Position numbers and translations under genes: made by a program. 28,928 nucleotides of DNA from a virus. The notes beneath the pieces were generated by a model that was given only the letters and a program-made list of their open reading frames with translations, was not told the origin of the DNA and ran no database searches. Shown in pieces: positions 6,031 through 12,708 of the stretch. How positions within the stretch are numbered: position 1 is the stretch's first letter; each line of letters begins with the position of its first letter. Location of the stretch: positions 1-28,928 of the IMG/VR virus record IMGVR_UViG_3300020175_000031; one strand, 5' to 3'.

Positions 6031-6218
6031 GGTAAATAATTTTGTTGAATCTTATAATCCTCTAAAGCATGAAGCATTGCACTGCAACACTCATAATGCT
6101 CTTCGTTTTCATATTGTTCAATTAATAATGGTATTTCTTTTTCTGTTATTACTTTTTTCTTTAGACAAAGTAGAGTGTCTTGATAACAATCTAAATAATC
6201 TAAATACTGTTCTTCCAT
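6027..6218 (-). CDS. Hypothetical acidic protein, 63 residues
   Basis: This is a small acidic protein with four cysteines (CYQD..., LCLKKK, ECCSAM) but no CxxC metal site, and helical character throughout. It starts immediately after the stop of the exonuclease gene and couples to the DnaA-like gene by ATGA. No family is recognised. A reverse-strand ORF over the same bases is a shadow. Confidence 0.6.
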   Translation of the reverse strand: MEEQYLDYLDCYQDTLLCLKKKVITEKEIPLLIEQYENEEHYECCSAMLHALEDYKIQQNYLP

Positions 6219-6992
6219 TTACAAAGTGTCTTCTACTAAGTAGTTTTCTAAATCAAATTCATTCTTAATATAGTTTTCATATACTTTAATTGCATACTCA
6301 ACTTTTTGCTCACCACTAAAATAGAAATTTTCGCTGACATTAAAAATGCCTATTTCATTTGTTGGTGATTTGTCGATTACAATATACTTAAAATCTTTAT
6401 AACTTTTGCCAAACAGATTACAATAAATGTAACACTGACTATCATAATTATATTTATTAGCACTATATCTAAATGCCGAACAAATCTGAGTTGTCTTTAA
6501 ATCTATTAAGTGTTCACCTAAAACATCTGCCTTACCTCTAAAAGGATAACCCATTAAATTGTTTACCATAGGCACTTCAAACTTACTGTTCTCTATAAGT
6601 TCACTTGCAGGTTTACAATTATAGAATCTATCTCTTAATCTTAATGCCTTGTCTCTATCTTTAACAGTAAACACATCCCACCTTTCAGCTTTGGCTAATT
6701 TATATTCTTTGTTTGCCTTTGTCTTAACATCTAAGAATAGGCACTCATTAAATTTATCCTCTTCTAATATACTTGCATGGAATAAATAACCTTGAGCCAA
6801 TGCATCAGATTCAGTAGGCAGGTTTATTTGATTTAAATATTCTAATGGTGATTTAAGCAGTTGACTTATTGCACTACTTGATAAACAAGCTTTTGCTAAG
6901 TAGCCATAATAGAAACTATCTTCTATTGCTTTTTGTGTGAGCTCATGTCTATCATGCATCTCATTGTCTAGTGTGATAATTGGTTCTTTCAT
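6219..6992 (-). CDS. RecE/DUF3799-like exonuclease (PD-(D/E)XK)
   Basis: This is probably the 5'-3' exonuclease partner of the phage annealing protein. Motifs seen are LSSSAISQLLKSPLEY near the N-terminus, GYLFHASILE (GxxxH, typical of the family), RGKADVLG and LIDLKTT (the PD-(D/E)XK Asp and D-x-K residues), then YNYDSQCYIYC (QxxxY). The size (257 residues) fits the RecE C-terminal nuclease or DUF3799 type. I chose ATG 6992, 1 base after the lipoprotein stop, because the longer frame starts with TTG and runs inside that gene. Confidence 0.8.
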   Translation of the reverse strand: MKEPIITLDNEMHDRHELTQKAIEDSFYYGYLAKACLSSSAISQLLKSPLEYLNQINLPTESDALAQGYLFHASILEEDKFNECLFLDVKTKANKEYKLAKAERWDVFTVKDRDKALRLRDRFYNCKPASELIENSKFEVPMVNNLMGYPFRGKADVLGEHLIDLKTTQICSAFRYSANKYNYDSQCYIYCNLFGKSYKDFKYIVIDKSPTNEIGIFNVSENFYFSGEQKVEYAIKVYENYIKNEFDLENYLVEDTL

Positions 6993-6993
6993 A

Positions 6994-7236
6994 TTAATTA
7001 CAGTTTGAGTTATATTGATATGATAAACTATATTCCCAGCATCCACCAACTATGTAGTAACTATAAACTTCGTTGTTATAACCGTCTCTACATAGGTAAA
7101 CATACCTAACGGTTCTATCTCCGTAGTCAACATGATAAGGTTCGTTAAAAGGTGCCGAAGGATAATTACCAAGATCGCAGTTGTCTTCACAACTCAATAA
7201 TGTAAATAAGATTAATGTGTAAAATATTGTTTTCAT
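6994..7236 (-). CDS. Small phage-encoded lipoprotein
   Basis: Residues 1-16 form a signal peptide ending in the lipobox LLSC with the lipidated Cys at 16 (MKTIFYTLILFTLLSC). The mature protein is about 65 residues, acidic and Tyr-rich, with four more cysteines that could form disulphides after export. In this host group it should sit in the inner or outer membrane. Phage lipoproteins made early often block superinfection, which is a possible role here but not shown. It has its own good promoter at 7257-7286. Confidence 0.75.
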   Translation of the reverse strand: MKTIFYTLILFTLLSCEDNCDLGNYPSAPFNEPYHVDYGDRTVRYVYLCRDGYNNEVYSYYIVGGCWEYSLSYQYNSNCN

Positions 7237-7256
7237 ATCTCTTTGTTATTCACGCA

Positions 7257-7286
7257 CAAAGTTAATAAAACAATTTAATTACACAA
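7257..7286 (-). promoter_or_regulatory. Promoter of the lipoprotein gene
   Basis: On the minus strand TTG (7286-7284), a 19-base spacer and TAACTTTG (7264-7257) match the Bacteroidota consensus. It lies 20 bases upstream of the lipoprotein ATG and would also drive the exonuclease, DnaA-like and packaging genes. Confidence 0.7.
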
Positions 7287-7290
7287 GCTA

Positions 7291-7437
7291 TTACATAAAA
7301 TTCTTTTTCCAAACGTCTAATCCAACTGCATACCTCTGTTTAGTGTCTGGGTATTCTAAGATCATTTTAGCATTATTCATGAATCTTGCCATGAAATTAG
7401 CTTTCTCTTCGTACTTCTTTGGTTTTAGAAATGGCAT
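7291..7437 (-). CDS. Conserved small phage protein, 48 residues
   Basis: Starting at ATG 7437, the protein has MPFLKPKKYEEKANFMARFM, then EYPDTKQRYAVGLDVW. The MP-x-PKK-x-(E/D)K...FM and YPD-x-KQR-x-AV pattern recurs in small proteins of many phages, but I know of no assigned function. It begins 4 bases after the upstream stop. A gap with the lipoprotein promoter follows. The recognisable motif makes it a gene despite its length. Confidence 0.7.
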   Translation of the reverse strand: MPFLKPKKYEEKANFMARFMNNAKMILEYPDTKQRYAVGLDVWKKNFM

Positions 7438-7441
7438 ATTA

Positions 7442-7843
7442 TTATTTTTTATATTCTATGTAAACTCTCTCTAGTTTCTTATGTAAATTGTTCTTAAAAC
7501 AAGAAGAACAACTTGTTAAATTCATTTGCTGATGAAAAACCCTGTTGTATATTACAAGTAATTCTTGTTGAGTTTCTGAAGTTACAGTTGACTTTGCTTC
7601 AGTATAATATTTATCTAAAATATTAAATTCATCTTCCGTTAAACACTCTGGTTTATAGTAAGGGAATAAGTAATTTAAGGTGGCTTTTCGCTCCTCACAC
7701 CCACAATCTTCACCAAGTGCCCATTTAGCTATCTTTGCTATGCCAGTAGCTTCTAACACTTGTTCGACTGTATCGCCTAATCCCTTAGCTTTTATACTTT
7801 TTGTACTCTTCTTTGCTTTCTTGTCTGATTTTTTCTTTTGCAT
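7442..7843 (-). CDS. Conserved Bacteroidota-phage protein with Cys pairs, 133 residues
   Basis: A Lys/Ser-rich N-terminus is followed by KGLGDTVEQVLEATGI (about residues 20-35), WALGEDCGCEERK, and a C-terminal CSSCF. The GLGDTVE...TGI...AG/GEDCGC.ERK pattern is one I associate with a conserved hypothetical protein of flavobacterial phages. The cysteine pairs CxC and CxxC may bind metal together. The first 59 bases overlap the end of the sigma-like gene, a large overlap for this window, so a later non-ATG start is possible. Confidence 0.65.
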   Translation of the reverse strand: MQKKKSDKKAKKSTKSIKAKGLGDTVEQVLEATGIAKIAKWALGEDCGCEERKATLNYLFPYYKPECLTEDEFNILDKYYTEAKSTVTSETQQELLVIYNRVFHQQMNLTSCSSCFKNNLHKKLERVYIEYKK

Positions 7844-8351
7844 TTGTTAATGTATTAAATATTGAACTTAAACTTATTTTAGTTTCTTTGCTTATATCTC
7901 TCATACTCATATTTGTACTTAGATATAATTTAGTTAGCTTCTTATCGTACCAATACCAGTCATCTATAATTTCATCAATCTTATCGTATAAAGCTTCTAA
8001 ATCTACTTTCTTATTATAATTCTTATTGATCTCGTCTTCATTGTAAGCAATATTATTTATTATATAATTATACTTCTCTTGATCAATATCAGTAAACACT
8101 TTAATGTTTTTTCTTTTATAACTAGAGCATTTACTATAATATAAATTTCTTAATGTGATGTATATATAAAATGTGTTGATCTCTTTTTCATTATACATTA
8201 TACGATTTACATCTTTGGTGTAATCATACATTCTAAGATACATCTCTTGAACTAACTCATTTGCATCATTATTGTTTAGTTTAAAGCTTTTTGCCATCTT
8301 AATCCATTCATTATGCTTATTAGCTAATATGTCTAATATATTAGAGTTCAT
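7785..8351 (-). CDS. Sigma-70-like transcription factor
   Basis: This is a 188-residue ECF-sized protein. The N-terminal part (WIKMAKSFKLNNNDANELVQEMYLRMYDY) resembles sigma region 2 and its helix that contacts the RNA polymerase coiled coil and the -10 DNA. The C-terminal part (KLTKLYLSTNMSMRDISKETKISLSSIFNTLTNAKEKI) resembles the region 4 helix-turn-helix. It could redirect host polymerase to phage late promoters. I chose ATG 8351 because the longer reading begins with TTG; the ATG leaves an 11-base overlap with the upstream gene. Confidence 0.65.
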   Translation of the reverse strand: MNSNILDILANKHNEWIKMAKSFKLNNNDANELVQEMYLRMYDYTKDVNRIMYNEKEINTFYIYITLRNLYYSKCSSYKRKNIKVFTDIDQEKYNYIINNIAYNEDEINKNYNKKVDLEALYDKIDEIIDDWYWYDKKLTKLYLSTNMSMRDISKETKISLSSIFNTLTNAKEKIRQESKEEYKKYKS

Positions 8352-8631
8352 CTTGTAAAATAATGTCTCTAAGTTTATCAAAACAATTAATTACATAATA
8401 ATTGCCTTTCCATTCAGATTGGAACTTAACTTCGTCTGGTGTTAATTTTTGTTGTGCTTTCGGTTTATCTCCGTCTTTTATTTCTACTAAGTAGTTTAGA
8501 TTATTATAACCTACAATAATATCTGGAGCACCTTTACCTAATTGGTGAGTGTGGAGGACAGAGCATCCTATCCCCCTTAGCTTGGAAACTATTTCTTTTT
8601 GGTTGGCATCTACTCTTGCTCTAATTCGCAT
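8341..8631 (-). CDS. VRR-NUC-like nuclease / resolvase-like protein
   Basis: This is a 96-residue single-domain nuclease with GAPDIIVGYNNLNYLVEIKDG (about residues 34-54), the PD...E-x-K catalytic pattern, followed by QKLTPDEVKFQSEWKGNYYVI, typical of VRR-NUC-like phage proteins. Such enzymes cleave branched DNA or Holliday junctions and would resolve replication intermediates before packaging. The start lies 22 bases inside the primase-helicase gene end. Confidence 0.75.
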   Translation of the reverse strand: MRIRARVDANQKEIVSKLRGIGCSVLHTHQLGKGAPDIIVGYNNLNYLVEIKDGDKPKAQQKLTPDEVKFQSEWKGNYYVINCFDKLRDIILQDEL

Positions 8632-10337
8632 CTAATACTATCTAATCTATCAAAGGGTGTTTGATTATTAAAATAGTATCTGTTAGATTTTCTTTGGTAA
8701 GTTATGCCTTCAACATCTTGTGGATAACCTACTAATTTCTGTTTCTTTATTTTTTGACTGCCAAATATAACTTCAGTATTACTAAAATCTAATGCTCTAT
8801 GTGGTCGCCACACAAACAATAAATTGTCGCATTTATCAGCAAATGTTCCACCACCTTTGACTCTATTAACGTCTGGTTTATTATACCTTCCGTTGTCATC
8901 TTTTTGTGGTGTAACTTGGTGTGCAACTAAATGAACAGAGATTTTATTCTCTACTGCAAACCTTTTTAACTCACTCATAAATCTACTTATGTACAAATCC
9001 TCTCTTTCTCCTCTGTGCATCCTGTGTTGTACTGTATTGTATGGATCAATAATTAAAGAACGAATACCTTTTGTCTTAACTAAAAACTTAGCTCTTTCAA
9101 AGATGTCCTCTAATTTATAACTTTTTTTTGGATATATTATAAAAAAGTGTTTTTTCATAAACTCCATACCTTGCTTAAACTCAGCTTCACTCATATAATT
9201 ATTCTGATAAAAAGGATCAGAACTTTTGCCTATGTAACATTCTATTAAGTCATGGAAAAAATCATTTATAGGCATATTCTCTGGACTAAACACCGCAAAC
9301 TTCCATCCTTCATGAAATGCCTTTAAAACTGATAGTTGATTTAAGAACATACTTTTACCTTCATTTTGATAACCTGTCCAAATATTAACCTCTCCGTTTC
9401 TCCATGTCCACGCTCTATCTATACAATCTATATGAGTTGTTGAACCTCTTTCTTGACCGTTCTTATAACCGTCTAGCATACTATCGTAAATATCACTAAT
9501 ATCAAATATGCCTTCAACCTTAGGCACTCTAGCATTTTTAAATCTAAACCTTAAAGATTCTACTCCTTCCTCAATTAATAATTCATTAGCATCTTTATAT
9601 GGGTTTGTGTCTATTAATCTTATTTTTTCTGCACCAATTCTTCTTATAAGTTCCTCTTCTAAATACCTACCATTTTCATCATTATCAGTACACAAATAAA
9701 CTGCTTCTGCATTATCAAATACTTCATAACAATTTGTAATACATTCTAATTTCTTGTCTAAGTTTTTATCTTTTACATTTGGTGCACCCATGTTTACAGA
9801 AGTGTGCCAAGTAAAACCTGCAACTTCCCAACTTAAAGAATCAAATTCACCTTCACATAATATTACAAAATCTTGATTTACAACACGATCATAATTAAAT
9901 ATAATTGGCTCACCATTTTTTGATTGTGTAAATGTTTTGTTTTGTATTCCTCTAGTTTTATAGTTTACTAATTCATTGTTTTTTAAATATGGGAATACAA
10001 CACTTTTACCATCTTTTGTTGTTGTAATCTTATTGTTTTCTATAACCTCATTAGTTATACCTCTACTGTTAAGAAACTCGATTGCACTTGAATTTATTTT
10101 CTGTAAGTTGTTTGTGGTAGGTTTAGTGTATATTTTTTCTTTAATCATATTATTATTAGGGTTTACTGAACCGTTCCAACTACAATGGTGGCAATGATAT
10201 AAGCCATCATCTAAATTTATAGAAAGCGAAGTATCACTTTTATTTTTTCTAGTATGGCTACATTTTGGGCACTTTACTTTCTGTTGAGAGTATTTGCCTT
10301 TAGGTACGATTCCAATTTTTACAAAGTTTTCTTGCAT
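8610..10337 (-). CDS. Primase-helicase (gp4/Twinkle-like)
   Basis: The replicative enzyme is 575 residues. It has an N-terminal zinc ribbon with C23, C26, C49 and C52 (CPKC...CHHC). A TOPRIM domain follows with LCEGEFDSLS near residue 157 and CTDNDENG near 216. A C-terminal RecA/DnaB-type ATPase carries Walker A GYQNEGKSM near 321 and LIIDPYNTV near 430. It would unwind DNA at the fork and probably lay down primers. It is preceded by the three 16-bp repeats at 10362-10416, so its expression or the nearby origin may be controlled there. Confidence 0.88.
   Translation of the reverse strand: MQENFVKIGIVPKGKYSQQKVKCPKCSHTRKNKSDTSLSINLDDGLYHCHHCSWNGSVNPNNNMIKEKIYTKPTTNNLQKINSSAIEFLNSRGITNEVIENNKITTTKDGKSVVFPYLKNNELVNYKTRGIQNKTFTQSKNGEPIIFNYDRVVNQDFVILCEGEFDSLSWEVAGFTWHTSVNMGAPNVKDKNLDKKLECITNCYEVFDNAEAVYLCTDNDENGRYLEEELIRRIGAEKIRLIDTNPYKDANELLIEEGVESLRFRFKNARVPKVEGIFDISDIYDSMLDGYKNGQERGSTTHIDCIDRAWTWRNGEVNIWTGYQNEGKSMFLNQLSVLKAFHEGWKFAVFSPENMPINDFFHDLIECYIGKSSDPFYQNNYMSEAEFKQGMEFMKKHFFIIYPKKSYKLEDIFERAKFLVKTKGIRSLIIDPYNTVQHRMHRGEREDLYISRFMSELKRFAVENKISVHLVAHQVTPQKDDNGRYNKPDVNRVKGGGTFADKCDNLLFVWRPHRALDFSNTEVIFGSQKIKKQKLVGYPQDVEGITYQRKSNRYYFNNQTPFDRLDSIRCELEQE
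8719..8727 (-). other. Perfect DnaA-box sequence inside the primase-helicase gene
   Basis: The minus strand reads TTATCCACA, the consensus DnaA box. It lies in coding sequence (VGYPQDVE region), so chance plus codon constraint is a sufficient explanation. It is noted because the phage encodes a DnaA domain IV-like protein. Confidence 0.2.
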
Positions 10338-10361
10338 AGTTCAATTTTAAATGTATATTTT

Positions 10362-10416
10362 ATAATACACTATGTATATAATACACTATGTATTAGTTAT
10401 ATAATACACTATGTAT
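10362..10416. repeat. Three exact 16-bp iteron-like repeats
   Basis: ATAATACACTATGTAT occurs exactly at 10362-10377, 10378-10393 and 10401-10416 (periods 16 and 23). Each copy contains a small dyad ATACA-CTA-TGTAT. The array fills the gap between the winged-helix gene and the primase-helicase gene. It is a likely binding array, either a replication origin (iterons) or an operator for the winged-helix protein. Confidence 0.8.
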
Positions 10417-10721
10417 TACATACAACTGACATTCTTGGCACTTGGAGAGATGTAAATCTTACGCTCTTTGCCGTCATTTCCTAAGCTTTTTGTAACTCTT
10501 TTGATGTATTCTTTGTTTTCTAAGTTTTTTAATATTCTGTATAGTGTTCTATCGTTTAAGTTTAATGCCATGCACAAATTTTCATTTGAAGCATAACAAT
10601 AACCTTTTTTAATTGACAACGAATCTATATAGGACAATACAGTAGCTTCTGATATTGATAAATTTGTATTCATAAATGCTAAATTAATGTTAACGTATTT
10701 CTTGTTTTTTCTTTGTGTCAT
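10416..10721 (-). CDS. Winged helix-turn-helix DNA-binding protein
   Basis: The 101-residue protein is built as a helix-turn-helix with a wing. ISEATVLSYIDSLS (about residues 23-36) is followed by YASNENLCMALNLNDRTLYRILKNLENKEYIKRV (about 43-76), where LNDRTLYRILKNL is the recognition helix. It resembles the HTH_36-type domain of replication and plasmid initiators. It lies directly upstream of the iteron-like repeats and the primase-helicase, and its stop codon overlaps the last repeat, so it is the obvious candidate to bind them. Confidence 0.75.
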   Translation of the reverse strand: MTQRKNKKYVNINLAFMNTNLSISEATVLSYIDSLSIKKGYCYASNENLCMALNLNDRTLYRILKNLENKEYIKRVTKSLGNDGKERKIYISPSAKNVSCM

Positions 10722-10736
10722 AATGTAAGATAATAA

Positions 10737-10764
10737 TCCCCCAAAACAATTAAGTAGTGGGGGA
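10737..10764 (-). terminator. Hairpin with weak U-tract, possible terminator or attenuator
   Basis: On the minus strand TCCCCCA pairs with TGGGGGA around a 14-base AT-rich loop, followed by TTATTATC. The stem is strong but the T-tract is interrupted. It separates the SSB-like gene from the winged-helix gene and may only attenuate transcription. Confidence 0.45.
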
Positions 10765-10772
10765 ATGATTAA

Positions 10773-11033
10773 TTAAAATGGTAAATCCTGTGTCGGTAGT
10801 GGTGCTTTTGGTACTTCTTGTACCTTAGTTTCTGGAACATATTCATCAATCCACACCGAATGTGTTTTACCATACTGATCAACTTGCTTTTTGTTTCCAA
10901 TAGACAGCTTTAAAAAACGCTTACCATTGTATTCAATCCAAGAATCTCTTGTTTTCTCTTCACTAATTGTAAAGTTAATTAAGTCGTAGCTTCCAACTTT
11001 TTTTCCGCTACCTACATACTTTTTGTCATTCAT
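10773..11033 (-). CDS. SSB-tailed protein, probable ssDNA-binding accessory
   Basis: The 86-residue protein ends in PLPTQDLPF, like the C-terminal tip DDIPF/DDLPF that bacterial SSB uses to recruit partners. The body (YVGSGKKVGSYDLINFTIS..., KRFLKLSIGNKKQVDQYGKTHSVWIDEYVP) looks like a small beta barrel. I associate this pattern with proteins encoded beside ERF recombinases in Bacteroidota phages. It starts 14 bases after the ERF gene. An ssDNA-binding role is inferred from the tail and context. Confidence 0.6.
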   Translation of the reverse strand: MNDKKYVGSGKKVGSYDLINFTISEEKTRDSWIEYNGKRFLKLSIGNKKQVDQYGKTHSVWIDEYVPETKVQEVPKAPLPTQDLPF

Positions 11034-11047
11034 AATTTTAATTTAAT

Positions 11048-11611
11048 TTAGGTTAATAATAATTTTTCTACTTTCTTACTTACTTTATATTTTTTTCTAA
11101 TATCGGTGATAGTAAAACCTTTTTTTGTAATGGCATCTTTTGCCTTATCAAACTTGTCTCCTTTTTCTTCTAGCCAATCTTTATTTGGCTCTAAGACAGC
11201 CGTAGAGACGTTTTTAGATACCTTAGAGTGATTATTAGTGGCATCTGCATCTTTTGTATCGTCTATTAAAAATAAACCGTTTAAAGCATACTTTCTAGCA
11301 TAACTACTTGATGCTCCATAACACTGAGCTACATCCATTCCTTTACGATTTAAGTTAATTCCTGCTTGAGCTCTTACAGTGATCTTGTCAACACCATCAG
11401 TGATCTCTGCAACTGCATTAACAAATAATGGCTCTGGAGCAATAGAATCAGAAATAGTAAGTAATAATTCTTCTTTGGCAAGTAATGGTTTTACTGCTTC
11501 TAAAATGTCTTCACAACTTCTGTAATTGTAATTACCAAAGTTATTCCTTTGATTTTTAGGTGCTTTCAAACTCCCTTGAATACGCACCAACTTCTTTGTT
11601 AGATTTTTCAT
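11048..11611 (-). CDS. erf: ERF-family single-strand annealing protein
   Basis: The protein (187 residues) has the ERF signatures near the N-terminus (QGSLKAPKNQRNNFGNYNYRSCEDILEAVKPLL) and YGASSSYARKYALNGLFLIDDTKDAD at about residues 98-123. It should anneal complementary strands made by the phage exonuclease (6219-6992) during recombination or genome circularisation. The C-terminal 60 residues are a linker and a small helical domain. The promoter at 11616-11646 ends 5 bases before the ATG, so the mRNA may be nearly leaderless. Confidence 0.88.
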   Translation of the reverse strand: MKNLTKKLVRIQGSLKAPKNQRNNFGNYNYRSCEDILEAVKPLLAKEELLLTISDSIAPEPLFVNAVAEITDGVDKITVRAQAGINLNRKGMDVAQCYGASSSYARKYALNGLFLIDDTKDADATNNHSKVSKNVSTAVLEPNKDWLEEKGDKFDKAKDAITKKGFTITDIRKKYKVSKKVEKLLLT

Positions 11612-11615
11612 GTAA

Positions 11616-11646
11616 CAAACCTAAACATAAAATATGTCATGTGCAA
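11616..11646 (-). promoter_or_regulatory. Promoter of the recombination-replication operon
   Basis: On the minus strand TTG (11646-11644), a 20-base spacer and TAGGTTTG (11623-11616) match the Bacteroidota consensus. It lies just after the terminator at 11657-11689. Transcription should start at or within a few bases of the erf ATG at 11611. Confidence 0.7.
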
Positions 11647-11656
11647 GTCAAAAGAC

Positions 11657-11689
11657 AAAAAAAAGGAGCAACATCTTGTCACCCCTTTT
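11657..11689 (-). terminator. Rho-independent terminator after the lysis cassette
   Basis: On the minus strand GGGGTGACA and TGTTGCTCC form a 9-bp stem with three wobble pairs and an AGA loop, followed by eight T. It closes the transcript that carries the holin and endolysin genes, downstream of the TATTRAATT repeats. Confidence 0.8.
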
Positions 11690-11722
11690 CATTGAAAACA
11701 AAGAAAATCAACAGAATATCGC

Positions 11723-11781
11723 ACCCTATTGAATTGACAAAGATATAAAAATACCTATTAAATTCATAGGGTATTGAATTT
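11723..11781. repeat. Second TATTRAATT cluster, before the lysis terminator
   Basis: Three copies start at 11727, 11756 and 11772. ACCCTATTGAATT (11723-11735) and AATTCATAGGGT (11762-11773 region) form an imperfect inverted repeat. A smaller CCTAT/ATAGG stem encloses the middle copy. The string CTATTAAATTCAT followed by GTATTGAATTT also occurs at 815-838, apart from a 3-base insertion. Confidence 0.7.
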
Positions 11782-11786
11782 ATTTA

Positions 11787-12245
11787 TTATCCTTTAAATA
11801 TACTAGTAGATTTTTCTGCGGTACGACCACCAAAATAAGCTAACACAACTGCCATCATTACCTTTTCAAATGTATCATTCCATGTAGCTCCAATGTGAAA
11901 TGGAACACTCTCTATACTGTCTAATATGCCAGCTAAACTAAATACAACTATACACCATACTAAAACTAATGGACGTACATTCTTACTAAGCCATGAATCG
12001 CTGATTGAATCAGCTTTCCACCTACTTGTAATAGATTCTATTTCTTTATTTTGCTGATCATAAATCATTTGCTGTAGCTTTATCTTGTCTTCATTAGGTA
12101 TTTTAGATTTACCTATTTCAGCTAAAGCTTCTTGTGGAGAACTAACACCACTTAATACTTTTCCTAGTGTTGGATTTATCATTGATGCTGCACCAAATAA
12201 TAATTTACCAACCGTAGTTTCTTTAAATTTCTTTTTATCAGACAT
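11787..12245 (-). CDS. Holin (3TM / GTA-type)
   Basis: The 152-residue protein has the family signature ITSRWKADSISDSWLSKNVRPL (about residues 72-93). A strong membrane helix follows (VLVWCIVVFSLAGIL, about 94-108), then a second near residues 128-140 (VMMAVVLAYFGG). A weakly hydrophobic N-terminal segment (VGKLLFGAASMI) may be the third. It would permeabilise the inner membrane so that the endolysin reaches the wall. It overlaps the endolysin gene by 8 bases and is the last gene before the terminator. Confidence 0.8.
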   Translation of the reverse strand: MSDKKKFKETTVGKLLFGAASMINPTLGKVLSGVSSPQEALAEIGKSKIPNEDKIKLQQMIYDQQNKEIESITSRWKADSISDSWLSKNVRPLVLVWCIVVFSLAGILDSIESVPFHIGATWNDTFEKVMMAVVLAYFGGRTAEKSTSIFKG

Positions 12246-12708
12246 TGCTTATATCTTTATATTTAGTTTTACCATCTTCCTTATATGCTAATAAACACCT
12301 TTTTCTATTAGAATCACTATCTACGTAACTAACATGAACCCAATCAGGTTCAGTATCTGTACCAAACTCCCAAATAAGTTGATCAAAATCAAGGTTATCT
12401 TTAATATAGTAATACATATAAGAATTAGAAACGTAACCATAAACATCATCAATATCAATAGCTCTACCTTGACAATGCTGACTTCTGCTACTTCCGCCAA
12501 TCGCTTTATTAAGTTCTTCACATCTAAAAAATGAATTAATTTTTATTGGACCATTAACAGCTTGTCTAAGCGGTTCAAACACCTTCTCTGCAATTAACTC
12601 CATATTTTGTAGTTCATAGTCATTAGGCACATTTTCTATACCTAATCTAAGTGCTGTGACACTTCTAGTGCCTTCTTTATAAGTTATGTGTTTACTAATT
12701 TTTTTCAT
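12238..12708 (-). CDS. M15-family peptidase endolysin
   Basis: The 156-residue peptidase has INSFFRCEELNKAIGGSSRSQHCQGRAIDI and WVHVS. Expected zinc ligands are H78 (SQHCQG), D85 (AIDI) and H125 (WVHV), the pattern of D-Ala-D-Ala carboxypeptidase-like M15 phage lysins that cut peptidoglycan cross-links. It has no signal peptide, so it depends on the holin. Its start shares one base with the upstream stop (TAATG) and its stop overlaps the holin start. Confidence 0.88.
   Translation of the reverse strand: MKKISKHITYKEGTRSVTALRLGIENVPNDYELQNMELIAEKVFEPLRQAVNGPIKINSFFRCEELNKAIGGSSRSQHCQGRAIDIDDVYGYVSNSYMYYYIKDNLDFDQLIWEFGTDTEPDWVHVSYVDSDSNRKRCLLAYKEDGKTKYKDISNV

Noticed and set aside
6993-7049. 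Longer exonuclease reading starting at 7049
   Set aside because: The first codon is TTG and the extension lies inside the lipoprotein gene; ATG 6992 fits the gene junction and family start better.
8352-8381. Longer reading of the sigma-like protein
   Set aside because: It begins with TTG and overlaps the nuclease gene by 41 bases; ATG 8351 gives an 11-base overlap.
10422-10431. Third copy of the GTCAGTTG promoter element
   Set aside because: It is only an 8-base match at the end of the winged-helix coding sequence, without the TTTG and -7 boxes at the right distance.
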